Part shown: positions 36,746 through 45,541 of the stretch, piece by piece | Layout: every line of letters starts with the position of its first letter | Numbering within the stretch: the first letter of the stretch is position 1 | Source of the DNA: Caballeronia sp. dw_19 | GTDB taxonomy: Bacteria; Pseudomonadota; Gammaproteobacteria; Burkholderiales; Burkholderiaceae | Direction: 5' to 3' | Length of the DNA: 64,000 bases | NCBI RefSeq assembly: GCF_018449515.1 | Contig: NZ_JAAVUQ010000041.1 | Coordinates: 1-64,000, forward strand | Position numbers and translations under genes: made by a program | The notes under the pieces: model-generated | The model's database searches: none | What the model was told of the DNA's origin: nothing | The model's input: only the letters and a program-made list of their open reading frames with translations

Positions 36746-37684
36746 ATGAGCGATCAACTGCAGGACAAACCGTCGTCTGGCTTCGGCCACTATCTGGTGA
36801 GTGTCGCCGAGCGCGATGTCGATCTGCTGCTGATGGAAGAATTTCACGCGAGTGACGCGTTTGTCTCGTGGTTCTGCGCAAAACTGGGCTTGCCGGAAGT
36901 GCGCGGCGATGGAGCATGGCATAGCGTTTCAGATTCGGATGGCGAAACCGACCTCCTGTTGCGCGTCAACACCGACGGTCAGCGCGTCGCAGTATTCATC
37001 GAAAACAAGGTGGCTGCTCTCGAACAGCATGAGCAGGCGCAGCGATACCACATTCGCGCTGCGCGTGAACAGCAACAGGGCAAATGCGATGCATACGTGA
37101 CTGTGATCTGTGCACCAGAACGCTATCTCTCAGGTCTCAATGCGCAAAGTAACTACCAGTACAAGGTGTCGTACGAAGAGATCGCCACATGGTTTAGTGA
37201 ACAACCGGACCGACGTTCTTCATGGCGACGTCAAGTAATCGAACACGCGATCGAGCAGGCACGCCGCGGCTATCAACTCGTCCTGCATACGGCCCATACC
37301 GCGTTTCATCACGCCTATTGGGAAATCGTGCGTTCGAACTATCCTGATCTTGTCATGAGACCCGTGAAAGGGCGGGGTGCCGGTTCCACATGGGTCGTAC
37401 TGAAAGGTCGCAACTTTCCAAAGCACGACGTTCAGATCGACCACAAGCTGACAGACGGCATAGTCCGGCTCAGCTTTTTCAAGCATAACCTTGCCAAGTT
37501 GCTCGAACTGCGTACAGATTGGCCCGACGGCGTTCGACTTACCGGACTCCCAAAGTCCGTCACCGCGGACATTCTGGTCGCGCGTATAGACCTCGAACAG
37601 CCGCTGGAAATGCAACGTGCGGCAGTCGATCAGGCATTGCAAGCTGCTCAGCGGCTTGTACCCTTCGGCACCATCTTCACGTAG
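36746..37684 (+). CDS. PD-(D/E)XK nuclease superfamily protein
   Basis: 312 residues. The core GETDLLLRV followed by VAVFIENKV (residues about 65-92) gives the Asp ... Glu-x-Lys triad of PD-(D/E)XK nucleases, as in the PDDEXK_4-type family; a QAQRYHIRA helix with Gln follows as expected. The C-terminal half (from about residue 190) is unrecognised. No methylase or restriction partner is adjacent. It could be a solitary DNase involved in repair or defence; that is inference. Confidence 0.75.
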   Translation: MSDQLQDKPSSGFGHYLVSVAERDVDLLLMEEFHASDAFVSWFCAKLGLPEVRGDGAWHSVSDSDGETDLLLRVNTDGQRVAVFIENKVAALEQHEQAQRYHIRAAREQQQGKCDAYVTVICAPERYLSGLNAQSNYQYKVSYEEIATWFSEQPDRRSSWRRQVIEHAIEQARRGYQLVLHTAHTAFHHAYWEIVRSNYPDLVMRPVKGRGAGSTWVVLKGRNFPKHDVQIDHKLTDGIVRLSFFKHNLAKLLELRTDWPDGVRLTGLPKSVTADILVARIDLEQPLEMQRAAVDQALQAAQRLVPFGTIFT

Positions 37685-38247
37685 AAGGTAGTTCGCGCTG
37701 AATTTCAGTCTTGAAGGGCCGCTTTCAAGAAGAAGACTGAATGTCCCTTCGGGTCGATGTCTGCCCGACGCGGGCCGATCAACGGCGGCCTGGGTGCGGC
37801 CAGTATCGGTCGGTGAGCAGAGTGTGCAGACGTCGACACCATCGGCACCGACATCGCGCACTCTCCGCTTCAACTACTAAGGGAAGCGCTTCAGGAAATC
37901 GGTCGATTAGAAGTCTTCCATTGTCCTTGGTGTCGGGCAGTCATGCCGCCGTAGCCGCCAATTATTACGATCTCGTGAAATTCAACTATGCATGCTGGCT
38001 GCATGACCTCGTTCGCGTGAATTCAGGTTACGCGGCGTCTCCCGCATCTGGCCGGCGTCGAAATCGCACGCGGCGGCGCGACTGAACGGCGTGGTCGATC
38101 TGCTAAGCGCAGACGAAAGCCGCTGGCTGCGACGCACGCCGTTTTGGTGCGGACAAGGAGCACGCGGCACGGTAACTGCTCGTTCATAGTCAAGCAGGCG
38201 GCGACCGTCTGTGTCTATATTCCAGTCAAATCAAGGAGGGACGGATC
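37685..38247 (+). repeat. Gap with duplicated leader region B (upstream of small exported protein 2)
   Basis: No gene is supported here. The part 37740-38000 is related to 32690-32960 upstream of the paralogous small exported protein. The best conserved block, 37938-37983, matches 32857-32900 with a handful of changes, about half of them silent in the frame reading VAANYYDLVKF / VAANYHDLVKF, so a short coding segment cannot be excluded. Confidence 0.55.
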
Positions 38248-38592
38248 ATGAATAAGGCAACCAGCATATTAATCGCGGCAGTTGCCGCACTCACGTTGTC
38301 GGGCGGCGCTTATGCACAGGCGGGTGGAGGTTCAAGCGGTGGAGGTTCAAGCGGCGGCGGTTCTTCAGGCAGCACGGCTAGCCCGGCGAACGAGGTGAAC
38401 CACGTGAACGGTACAACAGGCGGCTACGGCACGCCAGGCACCACCAACTCGGACAGCGGCATGGGTGCCAAGGCGCCGAACTCGGGCCTGCCGAGTGGCA
38501 CGAACAACAGCTTGACGACTGGTACCAGCGCTCCCACCAGCAACAACACGCTGGCGACGCCGAGCGTAAAGTCACCGGCCGCCGGCCAATAA
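38248..38592 (+). CDS. Small exported protein 2 (Gly/Ser-rich)
   Basis: 114 residues. The signal peptide (MNKATSILIAAVAALTLSGG, cleavage after AYA) is nearly identical to that of the 32980 protein. It is followed by a Gly-Gly-Gly-Ser-Ser repeat (three 15-bp DNA units at 38323-38367) and a shared tail (GGYGTPGTTNSDSG ... NNTLATPSVKSPAA). AAGGAGG lies upstream of the ATG. No cysteines, no known family. Divergence from its paralog is concentrated in the low-complexity part. Confidence 0.8.
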   Translation: MNKATSILIAAVAALTLSGGAYAQAGGGSSGGGSSGGGSSGSTASPANEVNHVNGTTGGYGTPGTTNSDSGMGAKAPNSGLPSGTNNSLTTGTSAPTSNNTLATPSVKSPAAGQ

Positions 38593-38783
38593 CAGCTGTA
38601 AAGATGACAACCGGCCGCGAAAAAATGCGCAAGCGCAAAGCGAACAAGCGCTTTAATCGCATGGGGCGCAAGAGTAATAGCGACCGCGCCCCACCTGTAA
38701 CGCGCGTTATGGCAAATTCGGGCAGCAGGGCGAGGCTCCGGCGGAGCATTTGCCCGGCCCACGGAGGCAACGAATCCCGTAGT

Positions 38784-39200
38784 TCATTTCGCTCGCTTTG
38801 GCCTTGCTTTTGCGCCGGATGTATTCAGGGCGATAGCAGCATTGATGAGCGCCTTGAATGCATCCGAGTCGACCTCCTCGCCCTCATGGATGTCAATCGC
38901 GCGCCTTGTGTTCCCGTCGAGGCTTGAGTTGAAGAGCTTGGCCGGGTCCTTCAACGAAGCCCCTTTGGCGAAGGTCAATTTCACTACAGATTTATAAGAC
39001 TCCCCCGTGCAGATGATCCCGTCGTGTGACCACACGGGAGTGCCCATCCACTTCCACTCCTCCACGATGTCCGGGTCTGCGTCTTTGATGAGCTTGCGCA
39101 TTCTGCTCAAGGTCTCTCCACGCCAATCGGCAAGCTCGGTGATTCTTTTGTCAATCAGCTCAGATGCCGGTTGACCCGCGGTTGAATCCGATTTTTTCAT
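38784..39200 (-). CDS. DUF1801 domain protein
   Basis: 138 residues. The pattern RMRKLIKDADPDIVEEWKWM and SVVKLTFAKGASL is that of DUF1801/YdhG-like small proteins of unknown reaction, often found near SRPBCC and ArsR genes. Here it lies downstream of such a pair on the same strand, 96 bases apart, so co-transcription is likely. Confidence 0.87.
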   Translation of the reverse strand: MKKSDSTAGQPASELIDKRITELADWRGETLSRMRKLIKDADPDIVEEWKWMGTPVWSHDGIICTGESYKSVVKLTFAKGASLKDPAKLFNSSLDGNTRRAIDIHEGEEVDSDAFKALINAAIALNTSGAKARPKRAK

Positions 39201-39296
39201 TATGTCATCCTAAATTTCCAGACTCTTCCATATTTCGGGGAAAGCCTTTTCCTGCGCTCGGGGACTTGAACGTCGTCGCCTTCCGCGCTCTGGGGT

Positions 39297-39824
39297 TCAG
39301 ATACCAAATTGCTTCGCATACTCGGTGTTCAAGCGCGGCCAACCGAATTTCATCGCATCGCCACCGACGATACGCCCGATAGGATCGTCGGCCACGAGCC
39401 GATCGAGTACATCGAGGCAGATATGCCAGCCGGCTGCACCCATCGATATGAAGCCACGATCGATGTTGTGCCAGAGCGTGAGACGCGTGCCGTCGCCAAA
39501 CGGCTCAAGTTGCCATCGCATGTCATTTTCGCCCCAGCGGTACTCGAGCAGGTTCGGCGCCTCGGCGCGCGTCACCTGCGTGTCCGAGATGTGCGGCGTC
39601 GGCGTTCCGACTGTCGAGAGCTTGACGGGGCCGACAGACGCGAGGCTCCGGTCGGCATCGAACGGCGCCCATTCACGCAGACTGGCCGGGTCGGTCAACG
39701 CTTTCCACACTTTCTCCGGCGGATGGCGCAACTCGCGCACGAGAATCAGTGTCCACTTTTCTCCATCCTTTTGGACTTCGGCGCCGGCGGCCGGTCCTGG
39801 CATGTATTCGTCGCGGTTGCTCAT
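39297..39824 (-). CDS. SRPBCC (AHSA1/START-like) family protein
   Basis: 175 residues. It reads LRHPPEKVWKALTDPASLREW, typical of AHSA1-type SRPBCC proteins, which form a hydrophobic ligand-binding cavity. Its start overlaps the stop of the upstream ArsR gene by four bases (ATGA), a widespread pairing in which the ArsR repressor controls the SRPBCC partner. Ligand unknown. Confidence 0.9.
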   Translation of the reverse strand: MSNRDEYMPGPAAGAEVQKDGEKWTLILVRELRHPPEKVWKALTDPASLREWAPFDADRSLASVGPVKLSTVGTPTPHISDTQVTRAEAPNLLEYRWGENDMRWQLEPFGDGTRLTLWHNIDRGFISMGAAGWHICLDVLDRLVADDPIGRIVGGDAMKFGWPRLNTEYAKQFGI

Positions 39825-40156
39825 CGTTTCTTCCCCTTTTTGCGCGGTACAGGATCCATCCGATCAAGGTGGCGTTCGAGTGCGTCGACGTGGACCGACC
39901 AGAATTGGCGGAACGGCGCGAGCCAGGCGTCTATCTCCATCAGTGGTTCCGGTTTTATCCGGTATAGACGCCGCTGCGCGTCAACGCGCGACTCCACGAA
40001 TCCGGCCTCTCGAAGCACCCGCAGATGCTTTGAAACCGAGGGCTGCGAGAGGTTTAACTTCTCCTCGATATCACCCACGGACCGCTCGGAAGTCGCGAGC
40101 AGACTCAGGATGGCGCGGCGGCTCGGCTCGGCGATGATGGCAAATGTTGATTCCAT
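39821..40156 (-). CDS. ArsR-family transcriptional repressor
   Basis: 111 residues. It opens STFAIIAEPSRRAILSLLAT and has the winged helix LNLSQPSVSKHLRVLREAGF. The metal-binding ELCVC-type motif is absent, as in the ArsR subgroup paired with SRPBCC genes. Translationally coupled to the next gene. An inverted repeat just upstream of the start is the likely operator. Confidence 0.93.
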   Translation of the reverse strand: MESTFAIIAEPSRRAILSLLATSERSVGDIEEKLNLSQPSVSKHLRVLREAGFVESRVDAQRRLYRIKPEPLMEIDAWLAPFRQFWSVHVDALERHLDRMDPVPRKKGKKR

Positions 40157-40162
40157 TTTTTA

Positions 40163-40184
40163 TATATACGCCACGGAGTATATA
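40163..40184. promoter_or_regulatory. Inverted repeat, likely ArsR operator
   Basis: TATATAC (40163-40169) / GTATATA (40178-40184), perfect 7-bp arms with an 8-base spacer, 7 bases upstream of the ArsR start codon. Position and symmetry fit autorepression of the ArsR-SRPBCC operon. Confidence 0.6.
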
Positions 40185-40293
40185 AGTGTCAAGCCGTGCG
40201 AATGCGTGTGGCGATATTAGCGGCGCCAATAGGCGTGTTGTCCCTCACAGTCAGATCGTGGAGAATCGACTGCACTGTTCTAGCGGCGGTGTC

Positions 40294-41448
40294 ATGCATA
40301 TCGAGCCATTTCAGATTTCCGTGTCCGATGTTGAGATCGACGACTTGCGCCGGCGCTTGCGCGAGAGCCGGTGGGCATCCATGACGCCATCCGAGTCGTG
40401 GCAACAAGGCACAGACACCACATGGCTGCGCGAATTGGTGAAGTACTGGGCCGACAGTTTTGATTGGCGGGCGGCTGAACGCAGTCTGAATCAGCAACCC
40501 CAATTCATGGCCGACGTGAATGGTCAGCGCGTGCACTTCGTTCATCGGCGTGGTGTGGGACCCCGGCCCTATCCGCTGGTCATTACGCATGGCTGGCCGG
40601 GATCGTTCTTCGAATTTCACGCGTTGGCTGATCTGTTGTGCGACCCGGCTGCATTCGGCGCGGACCCGAACGATGCCTTCGACGTCGTTATTCCTTCACT
40701 GCCGGGCTTTACCTTTTCGCCAGCGCCTGCCACCTCTGGCACTTCCTCGTTTCAGGTGGCCGATCTATGGGCATCGCTGATGCAAGGTCTTGGGTACGAG
40801 CGATTTGGTGCTCAAGGTGGCGACTTGGGAGCGGGCGTGTCGGTCGCGCTCGCCTTGCGGCACTCCCAGGTAGTCGATGGAATTCATCTCAACTTTCTGC
40901 CGGGCTCGTATGAACCTGCAATCGACGCCGCTAATTCGCCGCTGACCGTCGCAGAACAAAACTTCCTTCGAGAGAAGGGTGAGTGGGCTGCGCTCGAGGG
41001 CGGCTATGCGCATATGCACGGCACGAGGCCGCGGACGTTAGCCGCGGCGCTTAACGACTCGCCGGCCGGGCTTGCTGCGTGGATCGGGGAGAAGTTTCGC
41101 GCATGGAGCGACTGCGACGGGGTGATCGAGCGTAGATTTTCGAAAGATGAGTTGCTCACCAACTTATCGCTCTACTGGTACACCCAAAGCATTGGTACAG
41201 CAATTCAAATGTATTGGGAAAACCGGTTGCAGCCCATGCGTTTCGCCGCTGGACAACGGATATTACCGCCGGTGGGCTTTGCGCACTTTCCGAAAGAGAT
41301 TAATCACCCGCCGCGCGCATGGCTGGAACGAACGTTCAATGTCACGCAGTGGACCGACATGCCGCGTGGTGGTCATTTCGCGGCAATGGAAGAACCTGAA
41401 CTCCTTGCAGCCGATATTCGTAGCTTTTTCAGGCGCATCCGGCAGTGA
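40294..41448 (+). CDS. Epoxide hydrolase (EHN-domain alpha/beta hydrolase)
   Basis: 384 residues. The N-terminal EHN domain opens with IEPFQISVSDVEIDDLRRRL; the alpha/beta hydrolase part has HGWPGSF (oxyanion hole), nucleophile Asp in GGDLGAG and catalytic His in GGHFAAMEEP, with the lid Tyr region NLSLYWYTQSIGTA. All catalytic parts are present, so microsomal-type epoxide hydrolysis is plausible. The frame opens 36 codons earlier without recognisable sequence. Divergent from the ArsR gene. Confidence 0.92.
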   Translation: MHIEPFQISVSDVEIDDLRRRLRESRWASMTPSESWQQGTDTTWLRELVKYWADSFDWRAAERSLNQQPQFMADVNGQRVHFVHRRGVGPRPYPLVITHGWPGSFFEFHALADLLCDPAAFGADPNDAFDVVIPSLPGFTFSPAPATSGTSSFQVADLWASLMQGLGYERFGAQGGDLGAGVSVALALRHSQVVDGIHLNFLPGSYEPAIDAANSPLTVAEQNFLREKGEWAALEGGYAHMHGTRPRTLAAALNDSPAGLAAWIGEKFRAWSDCDGVIERRFSKDELLTNLSLYWYTQSIGTAIQMYWENRLQPMRFAAGQRILPPVGFAHFPKEINHPPRAWLERTFNVTQWTDMPRGGHFAAMEEPELLAADIRSFFRRIRQ

Positions 41449-41655
41449 GTTCGTTGAAGATGGCACATGGACGTTGGTCAGATCTCGCTGCACGAGCTTC
41501 CGCGAAGCGCTCCCGGACCTGAAATTCTGGGGCGCTGCTGATCTTATCGCCGAGGTGCGTGTATGTAGTCGGCCGTTGGAAGGGTGGCGTCACGCATGCC
41601 GGTCCGGCATCCGCGCAATAACGCCAACCCATTTTACTCAGGATGCCAAACTGTT

Positions 41656-42585
41656 TTAGGAGTCTGTATCTTCCCGTTGCATCGCCGTTGTTCCTTTGGT
41701 GAGCGCCTCGGTGAGCGAACAGCGCAACAGATCAATGGCCCGCATGAGCCGGCCGGGGACGGAACCGTGAATGAACCACACATCGACTCCCGTGCGAAAG
41801 TCAGTGGCGTCGATAACCTGAAGCGCCGGACGATGCACCGTGCGTTCCAGCAAGTCCGGCGTGACGAGCCCGATACCGAGTCCACGCGCTACCAGGGACA
41901 ATTGCAGTTCGGAGCCAAACGCTTCGACGGCGACATTGAATGGCACTCCCGCCGCCTCCATCGCACGTCTTAGCACCGAGCGCATCCCGCAGCCATCCTG
42001 ATTGAGTACCCATTCGTAACGCGCCAGATCCGCCAGTGTCACCGGCGTATCGGGCAGACCGAGGGCGCGCGCCGCGACGATCACGGTCGGAAGGAACGCG
42101 AGGCGCGCAGCACGCAACGTCTCGGGTGGTGCGAAGCCCGACGGCATCATCACGATCGATGCATCGAGCGAGCCCCGTTCGACACTCTGCAACAGAGCCG
42201 GCGACCAACCCGCTGTTACGCGCAGCGTAAGTCGCGGAAAGGCACCGCGCAGGAGGTCGACCGGCTTTTCGAGTGCTGCTTCGGCCAGAAATGGCGGCAT
42301 TCCAATTCTCAACTCGCCGGACGGCTCGCTTTCGGGAGAGGCCGCCAGCAATAGGTTGTCCACCGCGCGCAACACGGTGCGCGCCAGGGCAACGACCTCG
42401 TTGCCTGCAGCGGTCGGCTTGAGCGGCTTGCTTTGGCGATCGAGCAATTCCACACCCAGCATGCTTTCAAGGTTTTGCACGCGCCGCGTCAACCCAGGTT
42501 GCGTGAGATGGAGTTTTTCTGCAGCGCGCACCATCGAACCGCTGTCGACAACGGCAACGAACGCTTGTAGATCACGGGTGTTCAA
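41656..42585 (-). CDS. LysR-family transcriptional regulator (TTG start)
   Basis: 309 residues. The helix-turn-helix is at about residues 17-36 (SMVRAAEKLHLTQPGLTRRV). The start appears to be TTG with GGAG seven bases upstream. A nine-codon reading frame (METPVGAAV) from an ATG at 42611 ends in a TGA overlapping this TTG, which could couple translation; this may be chance. Divergent from the MFS gene at 42708, its likely target. Confidence 0.9.
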   Translation of the reverse strand: MNTRDLQAFVAVVDSGSMVRAAEKLHLTQPGLTRRVQNLESMLGVELLDRQSKPLKPTAAGNEVVALARTVLRAVDNLLLAASPESEPSGELRIGMPPFLAEAALEKPVDLLRGAFPRLTLRVTAGWSPALLQSVERGSLDASIVMMPSGFAPPETLRAARLAFLPTVIVAARALGLPDTPVTLADLARYEWVLNQDGCGMRSVLRRAMEAAGVPFNVAVEAFGSELQLSLVARGLGIGLVTPDLLERTVHRPALQVIDATDFRTGVDVWFIHGSVPGRLMRAIDLLRCSLTEALTKGTTAMQREDTDS

Positions 42586-42707
42586 ACGGCGGCTCCGACG
42601 GGTGTTTCCATATTAACTCGCATAATCATTATCAACATATTTCAATTGTCGCATAGTGTGGGGTTCGCTAGGATGCTTTCTCAGATCCCGTTTTGAGAAC
42701 CCGTTCG

Positions 42708-43958
42708 ATGAATCCATCCGCAGAAGGTCCCGCCCGTGCCGTCGCGACGCAGGAAGCCGACAATCCGCACAGGCTCACCGGACCACTGACTGCCTTCTTC
42801 GCGGCGGCAGTCGGCGTGATTGTGATGAACCTGTTTGCCGCGCAAACGCTGACGGGTGCGATCAGCCGCAGCTTGCATCTCGCCCCTGAGTTCTCCGGCC
42901 TCGCAGCCACGGTGCCGCAACTGGGCTACGCAGTCGGACTGGTGTTGCTCGTACCGCTGTGCGACCTGCTGGAGAACCGGCGGTTGATCGTGCGCACACT
43001 GGCATGCGGCGCCGGTTTTCTCGCGGTCGCGATGTTCACCGACTCACGCGTATTGTTTCTGGCCGCTGTATTCCTGGCCGGTGCCGCATCCAGCGTGATC
43101 CAGATGCTGGTGCCGATGGCCGCTTCGATGGCGCCTGACAGTCACCGCGGACGTGCAGTCGGCAACGTGATGAGCGGCTTGATGCTCGGCATCCTGTTGG
43201 CGCGTCCGGCTGCGAGCGTGATTGCCGGGTCGATGGGCTGGCGTGCCTTCTACGGGCTTGCCGCGGTGATCGATGCGCTACTCGCTGTCGTCCTGTACAT
43301 GAAACTGCCTGTGCGCATGCCAGCTATCCCGACGCGTTATCCGGCACTCCTGTACTCGCTTTGGACGCTGATGCGCACCGAGCCTGTGTTGCAACGGAAC
43401 GCTGCATCGGCGGCGTTGGTGATGGGGGCGTTCAGCGCGTTCTGGACGGCGATCGGCTTGCGGCTCGTGCAGCCGCCTTTCAGCTTCGATATGAATGGCA
43501 TTGCCCTGTTCGCGCTCGCCGGCGCAGCGGGTGCGATCGTGACGCCGCTCGCCGGCCGCGCGGGCGACCGTGGGTCGGGTCGCAAGACGTTGCTTGCCGG
43601 CCACCTCGCGATGCTCCTTGCGCTTGTGGCAATCGGCGTAGCGGGCGCGGGCTGGGGAGGGTTTTCGGCGAGCGCTCATCCGGTGCTGGCGGTTGCGATG
43701 CTCGTCGTGGGCGCGGCCGCGCTCGACGCAGGCGTCGTCACTGACCAGACCTTGGGCCGGCGTGCGATCAACCTGATGGATCCTGCCGCGCGTGGAAGGC
43801 TGAACGGTTTGTTCGTCGGCGTATTTTTTGTCGGCGGCGCGTTGGGTGCCGCGCTTTCCGGCGCCGCGTGGGCGATGGCCGGCTGGACCGGTGTCTGTGT
43901 AGTGGGATTCGTTTTCACCGGCCTTGCTTTCGTTCTCCGGCTGACCAGGGCTGGCTGA
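42708..43958 (+). CDS. MFS transporter
   Basis: 416 residues with 12 predicted helices. It resembles small-molecule efflux permeases of the YnfM/NepI-like type: an early PQLGYAVGLVLLVPLCDLLE with the conserved acidic/loop region, RRLIVRTL in loop 2-3 and SHRGRAVGNVMSG in the middle. Starts at MNPSAEG; an ATG five codons earlier is also possible. Divergent from a LysR gene. Substrate unknown. Confidence 0.92.
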   Translation: MNPSAEGPARAVATQEADNPHRLTGPLTAFFAAAVGVIVMNLFAAQTLTGAISRSLHLAPEFSGLAATVPQLGYAVGLVLLVPLCDLLENRRLIVRTLACGAGFLAVAMFTDSRVLFLAAVFLAGAASSVIQMLVPMAASMAPDSHRGRAVGNVMSGLMLGILLARPAASVIAGSMGWRAFYGLAAVIDALLAVVLYMKLPVRMPAIPTRYPALLYSLWTLMRTEPVLQRNAASAALVMGAFSAFWTAIGLRLVQPPFSFDMNGIALFALAGAAGAIVTPLAGRAGDRGSGRKTLLAGHLAMLLALVAIGVAGAGWGGFSASAHPVLAVAMLVVGAAALDAGVVTDQTLGRRAINLMDPAARGRLNGLFVGVFFVGGALGAALSGAAWAMAGWTGVCVVGFVFTGLAFVLRLTRAG

Positions 43959-44177
43959 CGAGGCGAGATAAGAGTGTCGACGGTCACGGATTTTTAACAG
44001 CGTCGGTGGCAAGGGACATTCATTTGTCTGGTTGCGGCGACGCCCCCGGTGCGTTTGAGACATCCACGCTTCACAAGAACTTATGGGTGGTCACCTACGA
44101 CGCGGATCGTTAGGGAATCAAGCAACGATCCTACTGAGATAATGGGTGCCGGTTCGCTAAATAGAAGGCATCCCAAG

Positions 44178-45062
44178 ATGACGAAGCTTTCGATGATGCA
44201 ACGCCGGACGGGTTTCATCGCAACGCTATCTGTAGTGTTGGCAGTTAGCGCCGCCCTATCCGTTTCCGCGTTCGCGCAGTCCCAAGGCGCGATCCCGCCG
44301 CCACCAACTGTTCCACAATCCGCGAAGCAGGCAAGTGAACCCATGGTGAAAGTATTTGCGCCAAGCGGCACGCTGCGCGCATCCATCAATCTCGGGAATC
44401 CGGTGCTGGCGAGTATCGATCCGGCAACCGGCAAGGCGGCAGGGGTATCGGTTGATCTCGCCACTGAGCTCGCCAGGCGTCTCGGTGTGCCGCTGCAACT
44501 GGTCGTGGTCAGGTCGGCGGGTGCATCTGTGGATAACGTCAATCAGGACAAAGCGGACGTCGGCTTTTTCGCCGTTGATCCAAAGCGTGGACAAGAAATC
44601 AGTTTCACGAAACCGTATGTGTTGATCGAAGGCTTTTACCTGGTGCGCGCCGCGTCGCCGATTACCACCAACGATCAGGTCGACCAACCGGGAGTGACTG
44701 TCGCCGTTGGCAAAGACAGTGCGTACGATCTGTTCCTCACGCGCGAATTGCATCGCGCGAAGATTGTGCGAATTCCGACGTCACCCGCAGTGGTGCAAGG
44801 TTTCCTGGATCAGCATCTGGACGTGGCCGCCGGCGTCAGGCAACAGCTTGAAAGAGATGCCGCGAAGGCAGGTGGATTGCGGATGCTCGATCAACGTTTC
44901 ATGGTGATCCGTCAAGCGATGGGGGTGCCAAAAGCAAAGGGCGATGAAGCGGCCGCGTACTTGTCGACGTTTGTCGAGGACATGAAAGCATCCGGCTTTG
45001 TCGCGGCGTCTCTGGCGCGTCATCAGATTGCGGGCGCGGTCGTTGCGAAAGACAACGACTAG
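44178..45062 (+). CDS. Family 3 ABC substrate-binding protein (amino acid type)
   Basis: 294 residues. Signal peptide ends AFAQ; the mature domain reads LRASINLGNPVLASIDPATG, then GVSVDLATELARRLGVPL, the SBP family 3 fold for polar amino acids and related ligands. A proline-rich linker (GAIPPPPTVPQSAKQ) separates signal and domain. No permease or ATPase is adjacent, the third orphan binding protein in this window. Confidence 0.88.
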   Translation: MTKLSMMQRRTGFIATLSVVLAVSAALSVSAFAQSQGAIPPPPTVPQSAKQASEPMVKVFAPSGTLRASINLGNPVLASIDPATGKAAGVSVDLATELARRLGVPLQLVVVRSAGASVDNVNQDKADVGFFAVDPKRGQEISFTKPYVLIEGFYLVRAASPITTNDQVDQPGVTVAVGKDSAYDLFLTRELHRAKIVRIPTSPAVVQGFLDQHLDVAAGVRQQLERDAAKAGGLRMLDQRFMVIRQAMGVPKAKGDEAAAYLSTFVEDMKASGFVAASLARHQIAGAVVAKDND

Positions 45063-45541
45063 CAGGCTGCGAGGCCATGCGCATAGCGTTACTTTGCCCG
45101 GTGAGAGGTCAGGTCGACGGTGCATCACCGGATGCGCATTGTCCCTTTCGGAACAGCTGACGTCTGGACGAGTTTTGACTTCTGTGAGAAAAAGCATACG
45201 CATAGGATTCCTCTTCTTATAGCGAAGCAGTTGAACGTGGATCGTGCACGGATAGATACGTCACGCCTTGAGGCTGGGCAGCACAAAATGGCGCAGCGCT
45301 AAACCTGGCGCTTGCCAGTCTTTCGGATCGTGCAGGTAACCACTGCCACCAGATCCTTCTGATGTCGGCCGAACTTCCATTCCAAATCACATGACTACAA
45401 CCGAGCGCCGCATCGCGCGACGTGAAGTGCCCCATTTTTCGATATCTGTTCCATGGAAGTAATTGTTTGCTGGGTAAGTGAACAGTAAGTGCCCCGGTCC
45501 TACAGTGCGTCCTCACGACCACACCAATAAAAGGCATCACT
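45063..45541. other. Gap of 479 bp, no gene seen
   Basis: Holds the upstream region of the mipA-type gene. I find no supported gene, hairpin terminator or repeat. A promoter for the MipA/two-component operon is expected in the right part, but no convincing -10/-35 pair is visible. Confidence 0.55.

Noticed and set aside
37741-38085. 114-codon frame upstream of small exported protein 2
   Set aside because: Arg-rich, no ribosome-binding site, and only a short part is shared with the paralogous leader; described as leader instead.
41449-41655. Short coding-like stretch after the epoxide hydrolase gene (SFREALPDLKFWGAADLIAE)
   Set aside because: No start, no ribosome-binding site and no family recognised; too short to call even as a remnant.
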